A DNA stretch of 30,853 nt. Source: Chara braunii (taxonomy: Eukaryota; Streptophyta; Charophyceae; Charales; Characeae). The position numbers and the translations under genes are program-made. Under the pieces are notes generated by a model. The model saw nothing but the letters and a program-made list of their open reading frames with translations, was not told where the DNA came from and did no database searches. The first letter of the stretch is position 1. Each line of letters opens with the position of its first letter. The DNA lies in the NCBI GenBank assembly GCA_003427395.1, contig BFEA01000571.1, forward strand, positions 801,131-831,983, in the 5' to 3' direction. This document shows positions 17,301 to 27,999 of this stretch, piece by piece.

Positions 17301-19712
17301 AAACCTCCAACTACTTCCGACGCTCTCCATTCCGTTACTACCATCCAACCTCCTTCCCTCTCTACCCCATCGGTTGCCGCTTCTTCTTCCGCTGCATCCC
17401 ATCGTGCGCCTTTCCTTTTTACCTTTCCAAATGGGCAGTCTTCAGTTAGTCTTATTTCCCTCCTTGGTAGTATATCAATATCTAAAGCACGTTTTTCTCT
17501 TTCACTCCGTGTGATATCAGGTAACTCCTTTGCTGAAAACAGGAAGCTTATCCGCCGTCTTTTTGGTTGTTCTACTGCCTCCACCACCGATCTTCCTATC
17601 TCGCTACTCAAACATTGCAGATCCTGGTTTCGGCCAGGGGCCATTATTCACCTTCACTCCATCATCAGATTTTGTTTCAAGTCTCTTCCTTACAAGGACA
17701 ATGTAATTACGCTTCTAACGCACCCGCTTTCTAGGCGTGATCTTCCACTCTGGTGTCTTCAGTCCTTTGTATCTGCTTATAATGCAGTTCGTACCATTTC
17801 TGCCAAACGATCTCGTACTTCATTGCGCATTATTCTGTCGCAGGCATGTCGTTAGAAGTTAAATCTGTCACTTTCTGCTAGATTGGTCATACGAGTCAAG
17901 TTCGATGAGAGAGTCAGACGGGTATGCCAGAGATGTATACTTGGGTTAGATCTCCCTCCACCATACCTTGAGCAAGTATGCAGAAGGATGCGGATTGTCT
18001 GGACAAAAAATCAGGCGATATCAGTCCTACTACACAATTTTCGGCGGTATGCATTAGCACCTGAATCTGTTTGTGGTTGTGCAAGTCTGCCTGCTGTTCT
18101 TCCAAGGGTCAATGATCATATATCCTTCAGAATTAGCGAAGTAGATTTTCTCCCCTCCTTTCTCCACAATTCGAAGAACATCGTCTACCCAGAGTACGTT
18201 ACTCACATAGGATTCTTACGAAAGCAGATTACTGATTCCTTTCAACAACTCTTCGGAGCTGTAGGGAAATTTCCCCTACTGGATCTGAAGTCCTGTCTGT
18301 CTAATGGTGGTAGGCAGTCTATCGGCATTTCATTTTATGATATTGCAACATGGGAAGATATTTTCGAAAGGCTTGTGCGGTGCCCTTTGGATCACAATAG
18401 TGGCGACACCTTTGTTTGTTGTCCTACTATCTATTCTAGAGGGATTCGACAGTTATTCACCGAGAACACAGGACTGCAGGTGATTGAGAGAAGTGAAACT
18501 GAAGTCATTCGTGAATGCAGAACGGACTATCTCGCCCAGAAATTTCAGTCACTGGCACCATGGGTTGCATCGGGCAAGCTAGGAAGGGCGTACGTTATAC
18601 CGAAACATAAGGACGTAACTAAGTGGCGACCCATTTGCCCGTCCTGGAGTGAGCCATCTAGGAAGTCAGCAAGGATTATATCTCTGTGTGTCAACGAATT
18701 TCTCAAAAGATTACCATCAAGAAGCCACTTCAACCTACGCAGTATTATATCTCTTTCTTCATTCTTATCTAGGGTTAACCACAATGTTGATCAATGCGAC
18801 GATCTGCTAGCGAGTAGCTTTGATGTAAAGGAAATGTTTTGCCAGTTACTGCACACGGCTATTCTCAGTGCGGCAGAATGGGCTGTCAATCTTTTCGAAG
18901 AGAAAGGTTTCCAGAAATACTTGGTATGTGTTAGAAGTAAGTTCGTGGTGTTTTGTAAATCTGCAAAATCACAGACAGGGTACAAGTCAGTCAAGTTCTC
19001 CCTTCTTCTTAGGTTCATCGCTTATGATCTTGAACATTCATATACCATGGCAATGGGAAAAGTAGTGAAGCAAAATCTTGGTATTCCCGCGGGCAAATCG
19101 TCGAGCCCGGCTCTAGCTTGTTTGATGTGTGCCCACAATGAGTTTACTTTCTTGAAAAGTCTGGGCAATGACGCACGTTTGGTTTTCGGTTGTAGATTAG
19201 TAGATGATGTTTCGATCTTCGTCAAGTTTAAGAGGCAGCAGCTTAGTTCTGAGAAGAGAGCAATGTCAATAATGGACAGGTTTATCACTACTTGTTATGA
19301 TAAGCATCTTACTTTGGAGAGAACCAGCAGCGGTAATCATTGGCCGTGTTTAGGATGCAGGATTTTGGTAGGAAGCCAGCCTGTTCGGGTTTACTGTCAG
19401 GCCCTGCATAAGAACCCAGAAAATATATTAGAAGGTAAGGGTCTTATTTTCCAAAATTTGCAGGATTACTGTTCCTACTGCAGCAAGAAACAAAAGATGG
19501 CCATCATCTCATCATTTCTGCATCGAGTTCATGCTATGGGCACATTGCCTGCTGCGGAGGCCGCCTTCCTTTTCACCTTGAAATTGGAACTCAGACAACG
19601 GGGATTTCCAGGTATTCTTTTGGACCAGGCATTGAGCAATTTCAATATTAAATTAGGTGGGGCTTGGACCGTCTGGGTCCGCTGTTTCACGAACTGGGTG
19701 GGCTGGGACTAG
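17283..19712 (+). pseudogene. Linker, CxC motif and reverse transcriptase of the Penelope-like element
   Basis: From about 17283 one frame carries a Ser/Thr/Pro-rich linker. It meets a single TAG at 17853 (QACR stop KLNLS) and then stays open to the TAG at 19710-19712. The C-G-C of the CxC motif is at 18072-18080. RT motifs follow in order: YVIPKHKDVTKWRPICPS (about 18590-18640), motif A SFDVKEMF with Asp at 18822, motif B NLGIPAGKSSSPALA (about 19074-19118), and motif C LVDDVSIF with the Asp pair at 19203-19208. All three polymerase aspartates are present. Penelope RTs are relatives of telomerase RT and copy element RNA at a nicked target. One frameshift upstream and one stop are the only lesions seen, suggesting a fairly young copy. 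Confidence 0.85.
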
Positions 19713-19844
19713 TTCTCCGATACCATCTGGAATAGTTGTTTTGGACCGGGTTTTCATTTCAGACCTTTGTCTTTTCGGACCGTAGACCAAGTTTCTTTTT
19801 CCTGGTTTTGTCCAGTACCTTGTCGGATTTTTAGTGACGTAGGC

Positions 19845-19852
19845 TATATAAG
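19845..19852 (+). promoter_or_regulatory. TATA-like box upstream of the ribozyme
   Basis: tatataag stands 45 bases before the ribozyme. Penelope pseudo-LTRs, from memory, combine a promoter with a hammerhead ribozyme, so the spacing is suggestive. No initiation site can be confirmed. Confidence 0.4.
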
Positions 19853-19889
19853 TAGGTCTATCTCTTGGTCTTCCCTATCTCACTTGCGC

Positions 19890-19943
19890 TTACCCCTGAC
19901 GATGGCCGGTGTCTGATGGCCGGCCGAAACACGTGTAGGGTAG
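19890..19943 (+). ncRNA. Hammerhead ribozyme-like motif (type I)
   Basis: The conserved core is complete and in order. CTGACGA (19896-19902) fits CUGANGA. Stem II is GGCCGG (19904-19909) with CCGGCC (19920-19925). GAAA is at 19926-19929. Stem III is AC/GT, two base pairs with loop ACGT (19929-19936). The cleavage base is A at 19937, after T at 19936. Stem I pairs TTACCC (19890-19895) with GGGTAG (19938-19943), five Watson-Crick pairs plus one wobble. A two-pair stem III is typical of the minimal hammerheads in Penelope-like elements and retrozymes. The one irregularity is an unpaired T (19903) where stem II enters. It lies 178 bases past the RT stop. Confidence 0.7.
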
Positions 19944-21130
19944 TCCGTCAGTTGTTCTTCAAGTTATGGCGCTCTGCGCCTAATTTTTCAATGTGCTTAT
20001 TGAATATCTTTAATGATGCGCTCGAGGGATTCATCTTGTCTCTCTGTTTCTTTTCCGGTTTGGCAAATGTGTGTCACACACTTGATTGTGTGTTGCGCAC
20101 TTGCACGATCGCTCACATGCAGCTTCTCTTGCTTTTTTTTTTTTTTTTTTTTTGCCTTCATTTTTTTTCTTTGTTTGCAACTTTGCGTTGTCATCGGATT
20201 TACCACCGAGGGCCAGGATGAATTTATTTTTTTTATTGTTGTGTCTAACCTGACAAGGTGGTCGGTCACCTTTGCCTTATTGCATTCAAGAGAACCCCTA
20301 GCAACCTTATACACTCCACATAAGAGGGAGAGAGGTTGCAGCGCTACTGCCCCCAGGCTCCCAGCCCCAAAGAGACGACTCGGAGGTGGGTGACATTGGC
20401 CTCTGCGGCCAGGGGTCAGCAGTAGCACAAGGAACAACATTGCACACCCACATCCACTGTGATCCACAGCGCTTAGCCATAATAGCCAACGCCCATAATA
20501 TTCGCCGACAACAAATTTAAAGAGGAGTCAAGGAGAAGAAAGGGAAGTAAGTAAGGTTTGGTAAGCAGTAGTACGCACACTTTTTTTTTTTTTTTTTTTT
20601 TAATATGTCTATAAAGCAGCTCTATCAAATCCATCATTAGGCACTACAAAGTATCGATCAGGATCATTTAACTGACCCGCTTGTTTGATTGATTGCATAG
20701 ATTACAATTTTTTCGTCGATTGCTGCACTGATTTTGCTCAAGGATGGAGGGAGAAGAAGGAAGACCAATCATGCCGCTGATAAAGAGAGCGTTTTTTTTT
20801 TTTTTTTTTTTTTTTTTAAGAGCTATATTTTTCTCTCAATTTCACCTCACACTACGTACCTACCACTACTCCTAATGGTAGGCATACAGGGAATCCCGTA
20901 GCAGCCATTGACGAGTTGATTGTTTTTTTTTCCCCCAAAGAATCTAAACGCATGTGCTATCCTCGTAATGTGAGTGGAAGAGGTGTGTGAGTTTGCATGC
21001 AGGGATTGAATGACAGTTCTACTGATTCAATCTGACTGTCCTTACAGCCGTCCTTTTTTTTTTGTTTTTTTTTTTCGACTCTCAATGATGGCAACTGTTT
21101 TTTGTATGCTCATTGTTGTAAGATGTTTTT
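19944..21130. other. No gene recognised; T-rich tracts
   Basis: Contains T-runs at 20132-20153, 20581-20602 and 20792-20817, and a small acacac/gtgtgt hairpin near 20076-20095. The short ORFs are artefacts of T-rich DNA. Confidence 0.4.
20832..20912. repeat. Dispersed repeat, copy 3 (partial)
   Basis: ctctcaatttcacctcacac, then ctcctaatggtaggcataca and gtagcagcca match 4716-4796 at most positions. Both copies follow a T-run. Confidence 0.7.
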
Positions 21131-21290
21131 TTTAAGTTTTTTTTTTTTTTGGGTAAGGCTCGATCCAGTCTTTCAGGACAGGTGATATGAGCAGCCTGCC
21201 CTAGGGAGTCTTGTGGCTGGCCGCTCCATCTATATTGGTGGGGACACTGGGGAGCCTCACCTCTGCTGGAAACGGGGTCCAGCGTCCCAT
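21131..21290 (-). mobile_element. LINE 3'-end fragment
   Basis: On the minus strand it opens ggacgctggaccccgtttcc, continues ccccaccaatatagatggag and runs to an A-tract (T-run at 21138-21151 on the plus strand). It matches 5187-5240 and, more weakly, the LINE 3' UTR at 12258-12290. Confidence 0.5.
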
Positions 21291-22114
21291 TGAACACGTG
21301 TATAGCACTCGTGATTTTTCTCGAGTGCGTCTGGTATTTGGTTTCACAGCAACTTGCTGCTGCCATCAAGTTGCAACAGCGAGAGAGACTCAAAAAGAGA
21401 GACTGGGTGTTCATCCATTACGTTGTTAAATTTGTTATACCTTCCACAGAGAGAGTCTCAGAGAGAGAGACAGGGACTCAGGGAGAATTCCGAAGATGGA
21501 GAGAAAGAGGGATGAAGGGAGAGCGGAGGGACTGGTAGCACAGGTCACGGTTCCTTTCGAGCCTGCAATCGGAGGGAGTGGTGGCACAGGTTTGTAAAGG
21601 TTATCGGTAGCACAATATGGTTGGCAGAGAAGCAAAAAGGGAAAATGCATCGACCTGCCGCCAGCCCGCCGCCACTTATTTAATTTTATTTTTTTTCCAC
21701 TTAATTTTATCACTTGCCCTTTTTTTTTAGGTCTTCTATAGCAAAAGAAATGGTACATGCTACGTTCGCGTAGGTGCTTTGACCTATTTTGCAGTGCCTC
21801 CCGCCTTTGAAATTGTGCCCGGGTGCGTTGTTTAGAGACTTTTTACCACAAATTTAAGGAGGCAAACCGCTACAATTCCATTTTTTTTTATTTTTTTTTT
21901 TTTTATTCAAACCGAAAGGAACTACTATGATTGTACATAATCAAGGCAATATGTGCCCATGTGAACGCGCCGAACGTATGTTCATGTTCAAACCCGCGCG
22001 TTCAATTATACTCATGTAGCCATGAAATGGGCCCGGTGTCCTTAAATCATTTGCTGCGATCAAACGGGCTAAGTAAGGCACTCCGGGCCAAACCTATCCC
22101 CACCACAGCCTCAC
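21291..22114. other. No gene recognised
   Basis: GA-rich stretches at 21378-21540, T-runs at 21719-21729 and 21881-21904. No family resemblance in any frame. Confidence 0.4.
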
Positions 22115-22370
22115 AAGGTTACGAAAACCGATTCCCAATCCCAATCCTAGAGCAAGATTCACGTTCCCTAATTTAACAAAAGGCAAATCCTAATCTACCC
22201 CCTCTCCAAACCACCATTATCAAACAACCCTAAGCTCCACCAACCAAGGTTTTGAAACCGATGATCATAATCCCAACCCTAAAACAAGATTCGCATTCCC
22301 TTATTTAACAAAACTCTAAATCCTAATCTACCCCTTCTCCAAATCACCATCATGAAACAACTCTAATCTA
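22115..22370. repeat. ~131-bp tandem duplication
   Basis: Units starting at 22115 and 22246 share aaggtt..gaaaccgat, caagattc, ttaacaaaa, atcctaatctacccc and ctccaaa.caccat.at. They are diverged by point changes and small indels. Confidence 0.8.
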
Positions 22371-22568
22371 GCGGAATCCAAACTAGATAACAGACCCAAC
22401 CAACACATAAAGAAGATATTCACTGGTTTCATTCCACTTACGCACTACTAAGTCACCAACTAAGAATACAAAGAATTTGAAAATAATTATCCTCAATAGT
22501 ATCTTACCCGCGGATAGTCAATGATGTTATCGAATTACCCAACCCACGGGCAAAACCGACAGCGAACG

Positions 22569-22670
22569 TAATCCAATGAAGTAACAATTCTAAAATCATC
22601 TTGAAAGTACTAACACAACATAATCCAACGAAAGTAACAATTATAAAATCATCTTAAAAACACTAACACG
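22569..22670. repeat. ~52-bp tandem duplication
   Basis: Units at 22569-22619 and 22621-22670 begin taatccaa(t/c)g and share gtaacaatt.taaaatcatc and ctaacac. Confidence 0.85.
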
Positions 22671-23377
22671 ATGGAAACCAAGCCTAATTAGAATTATGAA
22701 AACCAGAAAAACACAATCATCTACACTCGCAACGCTTGCAATTTAGGGAAACACAGTCAATGATTATCAAAGCACTTGAAATCAGAAAATCTTAGGCAAC
22801 ACCCCGCCCGAAGTAGGAGAAAAGGCAACAGCGGACAGCCCCGCTCACATCTTAAAGTCCTTTGTTAGTGACGGTGGACGATACCGATCACGGCATAAAG
22901 TTCGTCATCCATCTCCTAGAAGTTGACGTTTATCGATGTACTCTCGTCTTTCATCTCCAGCTCTTCATCCAGACAAAAATGTATGCACTCCAACAAGGCA
23001 ATCGTTCTTCGTATCTATAATCAACGGGCAAAGCCCCTGATCATGTAGTAATACTGATATGTACGATGCGTAGATCCTTCCCATTGACCGACCCCACATC
23101 TCTTTCCTTCCTTCTGTGGCCCATCTAGGATTACCAACTTTCGTCGGCCAAGATTAGGCTATGGCAGGTGCATGGTTGTGCCCCCTTGAAGCGGCCTCCA
23201 CCTCAGCGCCCACACGCCCTATCACCTCTCCACCTCCGTCATACCCAACAGCAAGTTCTGGCTAAGCGCAGCTTATCCACAGCCGCCCCCGTGCGATCCC
23301 CCGCTGCCTGCGCATTGTACCAGTGATGTGTGCGCTTTGCCTCAGGGTCACATCGACATTCTTCACCAAATTTAGAA

Positions 23378-23378
<1 letters not shown>
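22671..23378. other. No gene recognised
   Basis: I see no coding similarity, RNA gene or repeat beyond short AT-rich runs. Confidence 0.4.

Positions 23379-23422
<44 letters not shown>
23379..23422. repeat. (AT)n microsatellite
   Basis: About 22 uninterrupted AT units. A run of 28 A's follows at 23523-23550. Confidence 0.95.
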
Positions 23423-23425
<3 letters not shown>

Positions 23426-23555
23426 GCCCGGTCGGGCAAGTGACCCTGGGCTACTCTGGTAGCATAGATCTTGTGTGCGTGCATATGTGTGTGTATGTCA
23501 CCCACACATACGCACACACGGGAAAAAAAAAAAAAAAAAAAAAAAAAAAAGATTT

Positions 23556-23940
23556 GTCAATGATTCAATCCAATCAATCGATGAATCGTGCTATTCAGTT
23601 GAATCAATGCATTGAATCAACCAATTCATTTGTTTCGATTGAATCTATATAGATTTTTTGTTTTTTTTGTTTTAGAGTGTGTGCCACGTAATGCTCACGT
23701 GCGTAGGTAGGTTTCATCCCCCTCCCAAAAAAAAAAAGAAAAAAAAAACAAGAAAAAAAAAAAGGATTTGGTTTAATAAATCAATCGATTGAATCAATTG
23801 AGTTGATTGATAGGGTCAATCAAATCCATTGAGTGAATCGATTAATTCGATTGAATGGACTTTTGCGACTCAATCAAATTAATCGATTGATTAATCGATT
23901 GAATCAGTTGACTCAATCCAATTGATTTTGAATGGATTCA
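23556..23940. repeat. Degenerate AATCGATT/TTGATT array
   Basis: Words such as aatcgattgaatc, gattgaatcaattga and ttaatcgattga recur many times on both strands. Two blocks (23556-23650 and 23768-23940) are split by a T/A-rich spacer. There is no fixed period. It looks like a decayed short palindromic satellite. Confidence 0.65.
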
Positions 23941-24084
23941 CACTGAAAGTTTTCCCAGTCCCGGTTCTAGGGTCCCTAATTACCACTGTGGCAGTCCAGG
24001 CCCCAATAGTTATAGTCTTAGGACCTGTACTGTCAGACATTGTAGGTCAGTAGGCTATAGTACCATACAGTACGAGTAGGAGCG

Positions 24085-24735
24085 TGTAAAGTCCCCAAAA
24101 GTACAATTTTGCAGCAGCCTCACAAGAAAGCTGGGAAATTTTTCAAAATAGCAATTGTCAAGGCAAAGGTTGAGGAGGTCAGTACCGATTGAAGCAGGCA
24201 TGAAACACTCGAGTACAACTATATATCTTGAACTAGTGTTGGGACCAATCAGTTGTTGATTTCGCAAATTTCTGGAAGCGCTGCTGGGAGCTTTTGTGGA
24301 CTAGCGACATGGACGAAGAAGAACGTTGAAGGGATGCTGGTTGCAACAGACCACCATAGCCAGGAGGGAGGAGACAAGTGTTTGGCGCCCGTAACCGCCC
24401 GTTTGCAGTGATACACACCGCAGAGGCATTTACTAGAGACATTGCAGTGTAAAGAGAAGAACGGTGAGTGAGGAACAGTGAGCAAGGAACAGTGCAAGTG
24501 AAAGAAAGAAAGGAGTAGAGTATAGAGAGAGACCGAGCAAGAGAGAAAAGAAGGAGGGAGTCAGGTATATACTTGACGAGTGTTGCCTGAACTTTTTCAA
24601 GTATATATTATTGTGCTTTGAGTGGAACTTTGAATTTGCATTGTTGATGGATATCGCTCAAGCTTGTGTGAACGTCATCTGAATGTTGTCAATTGCATGT
24701 TGTATTTTGAGTTGAATCTTGCGAGGTTCATTACA
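24085..24735 (+). repeat. Candidate 5' LTR of the Ty3-type element
   Basis: The right end is supported by ...cattaca at 24735 followed one base later by the primer-binding site. The left end is a guess: tgtaa at 24085 mirrors ttaca at 24731-24735, giving TG...CA ends and a 651-bp LTR. A tatata box lies at about 24218, and an 11-bp inverted repeat at 24566-24576/24597-24607. The 3' LTR is not in the window, so identity of the two LTRs cannot be tested. Confidence 0.4.
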
Positions 24736-24736
24736 C

Positions 24737-24748
24737 TGGTATCACAGC
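24737..24748 (+). promoter_or_regulatory. Primer-binding site for initiator-Met tRNA
   Basis: tggtatcacagc matches the common plant retrotransposon primer site TGGTATCAGAGC at 11 of 12 positions. Its position one base after the CA of the candidate LTR fits. Confidence 0.75.
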
Positions 24749-25320
24749 TGGAACCCGATGCACTGCGGTGGTGGAAGAAAGTCAGCAAGGCATAAGGTCG
24801 GCGGGTGTGTGCGTGTCGAGGTTTCACTGTAGCAGTCGAAAAGAAAGAAAAAGGTGTTGAATTAAGATTGGAGCGGGAATTACGTACCTGCATCAGACCA
24901 AGATCGGCAGGAAGCGGCATCGTGAAGACCCAATTGAAATGTTTTCTGCCCTCAGCCCGGCTTGTTGAATTATTTTGTTGTTTTTTTAGAATTTCACGTA
25001 CTTTCTTGGTGATGGTTGCTGCTGGTCGAGTACTGTAGATGTCATCCCGTCAAGTTCGAGTTAGAGTCCGATTCAAGTAGATAAGTGTTGAGATTAGGAG
25101 GTTGAAGGGTAAGTCTACAAGGTGAGGATGTGGAGCACACTTACCGTTGTATGTATATCTCGCAATGGATGATTACCCAATATTTGCACTCCTTCTTTTG
25201 TCCGTCATATGGCGGTCCCTTTTGCAATTTACTTTTCCGTTGGGATGCCACCTGACCACTAGGATGACCGTGGTCACAAAGTATGGCAAATCACTAAGCC
25301 ATACACAACGGTGAAATAGG

Positions 25321-27310
25321 CGGAAATAAATCAGTGGTTGAATGAAAAGAAGGAGGAGAAAGCAAAGAAGATAGAGGAGGAGAAGAGAAAAATAGAAGAA
25401 GAGATGCGGAAGCAGCTGGAAGAATAAAATAAAAAGATTGAAGTAGAAGAGGAGAAGTTAGAGTTGTGTGTGCAGGTCGAAGAAGAGGGTATGGTGGAGC
25501 ACGTGTTTCCCAGGGTAAAAGAAGCAGGATGCAGGTATGAGTCCGCCTTGAAATTGGATCAAGAGGATGGTGTAGTCTGGGCCGCTCATTTTGATTTTGA
25601 GCCGGAGCGGCCCGAAGATGAAATGAAGGACTAGAACGAGGCATTTGAAGTGTAGCTGCAGCTGGTTGATGAAGAGGAGAAGGCAATAATGATAGAAGAG
25701 AGGGCGGCGCTAATCAAAACAAGGTTGGCCGCACAGAAAAGGAGTGAATATGGAGAGAAATAAACATTGAAGGAGGAGGGAGAATCATTGCAAAGGAGGC
25801 TGACAGCACAAAAATAACACCCAGAAAACACAGACCAAAGATTCACTCTCCTCACAAACGTTGTGCTTCATTCCACACGGGAGACCGATGCGCTCCGAAG
25901 AACCGTTGAGAGGATGGAGGTGGTGCAGGAAGAGACGAAGGGCAAGTGGAAGCATTTTGCACTGGCCGCCTTCAACAGGATCGATGAGAGGACAGCCACT
26001 TAGACAATCCAGCTAGAGGAGCTGGCTGCAAAGAAGATAGTCCGACGTCAGTAACATCACCGAAAAGATTACCTTTAGGAAAAATGGAAAGGTAATGGGA
26101 GGAGGAGAGTCGATCAAGAGGGAGAAGATCAAAGTGAAGCTCCCTGACATATGTTTTGGGAAGAGAGAAGAGAATTTTAATCGTTGCGAGACGACTGTCC
26201 AATCGTACACATACGCCCAACGTATCCTAGAGGAAGACAAAGTTATGATGGCTCACTCGCGTCTGGGAGTCGCTGCTTCGGATTTCGCATTGTCGCTGGC
26301 TAATATAGCAGGCTGCGGTCGTGATATGGTGGGGAAAAAAACACTCTCCATACCTTCCTAGATGCATTGCAAAACCGCTTTGAAGACAAGACCAAAGCGG
26401 TGAGGACCGCTGACAAGCTTAACAGCACCCATCTCCGAAATGGAAGATTGTGTCGGCCTTGAAGGCCACAATGGATGAGCTGTTACAAACCCCAGATTAT
26501 GGACTGACTCCTGAGTAGATTCTGAACAATTTTGCTAGAGCTCTTCCCGATCTCATCAAAAGCAACCTCTATGCTAAGGTCAAGAAGGATGGGATGACCT
26601 ACGACCTGTTTAGCAAGATGGCGGTGGATCATGCTGGATTTCTCCAAGAAGCAAACTGTCATTGGTACAACAACTTGGAGAAAGGAAAGGATTGGAAAGG
26701 TACGACTATTGAGGGGAGTATTACGCGCAAGGACAACCTAGTAGTGATGTTTGAAGAAAGAGGTTGTGAGGCTCTAACTTCTGATCAAATTGAGTATGGA
26801 TTGGATGAGGACAGTGGTGAAGTCAAGGAAGGTGATTTCGCTGTTGTAGTCAGGGGGAGGATGAGGGGGAAAAGACGAGGACTCGAGGAGGAAAAGGCTC
26901 TCGAGGTAGAGGACATCGTCGTTCGGGTAGAAAAGGCTAAGTGCAACAATGGAGGTTATGCAGAGGGAGGTAGGGGTTATGGATCTCCACAAGGTAGCAC
27001 CGGCCGAGCCGCCCAACATCAACTTGAAGGCAGGGGTAGAGGAAGTTACAACCTCACCAACAATGGCAATTCAGACGGCAGAGGAAGGACACCGCTTCAA
27101 CATCCATGGCACCCTGGACGTCCCGAGGGGGATTCATGGAAGGAATTGAACATGACCTACGACTTGTAGGCCAAGAGACTCAAAAAGGGGACCTCTCTCA
27201 AATGTGGAGAGGCAGGCCATATCATCCCTTGGACCCTTGGTGCCCTGAGTTTCTATGGCCATCAAAAGGCAACAGTCGGTAGAAGTGGCACCTGCTCCTA
27301 TTGGAGACTT
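25321..27310 (+). pseudogene. Degenerate gag of the Ty3-type element
   Basis: A Glu/Lys-rich coiled coil (about 25321-25840, with ERAALIKTRLAAQK) is followed by a gag-like core. That core includes KIKVKLPDICFGKREEN (about 26110-26165), ALQNRFEDKTKAV (about 26368) and LNNFARALPDLIKSNLYAKV (about 26521-26580). The part from 26594 to 27169 is one open frame with a Gly/Arg-rich end. A remnant knuckle, LKCGEAGHI, lies near 27200 with other cysteines lost. Stops occur at 25426, 25632, 25761 and 26002, and frameshifts near 26335 and 26430. It once formed the particle shell and bound element RNA. Confidence 0.7.
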
Positions 27311-27499
27311 GGTCACTTGGGTACATCACAAGAAACGCCCGCTGCAAGAGAAACCTCCAACCCTAGGATTCTGACGGCAGAGGCTGATGTAGGCCCCCAC
27401 CTACATGGTTGTCAAGTGCTAGGTTCTCTCTAGGTGGCTCTCTTGCAGGCATTGGTAACCAGTTGATCACTTGTTGCCCCGCCTGGGCCGAAATAAAGA

Positions 27500-27870
27500 A
27501 GAGAAGAGGGCAGCTGGTTTTGACAGATGTAGAGATTAGCAAAATGCGAGTGGGAGTTTTAGTGGATAGTGGCTCTACACATAGTTTCATTAGTAGAAGA
27601 TGACTGAAGAAGTTGCACTTAGGAATGAAGGTGTAGAGTTTGAGTGAGCCAGTAGTGAGTGGACTGACCGATAATCGCGAGATGCGAGCAGAGGAGAACG
27701 TCGAGGGGATCTAAGCATACTTCCGGTTAGTGGAGAAAAAGTAGGAAGAGAAAGTTTTGCATTTCCTTACCCTCTTACCGGATAACAGTCTTCCCTTTAA
27801 TCTGATTTTAGGAACTGACTGGGGAGAAGCAGCCATGGCAGATGTCAAGTTGGCCACACATTACTGCTAG
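27500..27870 (+). pseudogene. Retropepsin-type protease remnant
   Basis: VLVDSGSTHSFIS carries the catalytic Asp-Ser-Gly at 27565-27573. The partner segment ILGTDWGEAAMADVK, near 27808-27850, matches the ILGxDWL end of Ty3-type proteases. A TGA at 27601-27603 and several later stops break the frame. Confidence 0.75.
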
Positions 27871-27999
27871 TTGATCAGCCACAGCAGGGGCAAGAAGAAG
27901 ATAAGGTTGTTTTATAAATCCAGTCTACAGTCTCACTTGTCTATTTGTTGTACGAGTGTCCCTGCGTTCGCTCGGCAGGGCCAGCACGTGACAAAGGAG

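Larger units (their letters stand above)
15144..20000 (+). mobile_element. Penelope-like retroelement, N-terminal endonuclease type
   Basis: The order on the plus strand is zinc-knuckle/coiled-coil ORF1, GIY-YIG endonuclease, Ser/Thr-rich linker, CxC motif, reverse transcriptase, TATA-like box and hammerhead-like ribozyme. Canonical Penelope elements carry GIY-YIG at the C-terminus. The permuted order with a CxC linker is, from memory, that of the Chlamys/Naiad clade described in green algae and invertebrates. The left limit is uncertain (the 5' UTR may start near 14881). The right limit is also uncertain (similarity to a known end was not found; T-rich DNA follows at about 20132). I see no second copy of the 3' region upstream, so a full pseudo-LTR is not shown. 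Confidence 0.8.

Noticed and set aside
24055-24497. Short minus-strand ORFs
   Set aside because: They lie in the candidate LTR, overlap each other and have no recognisable content.
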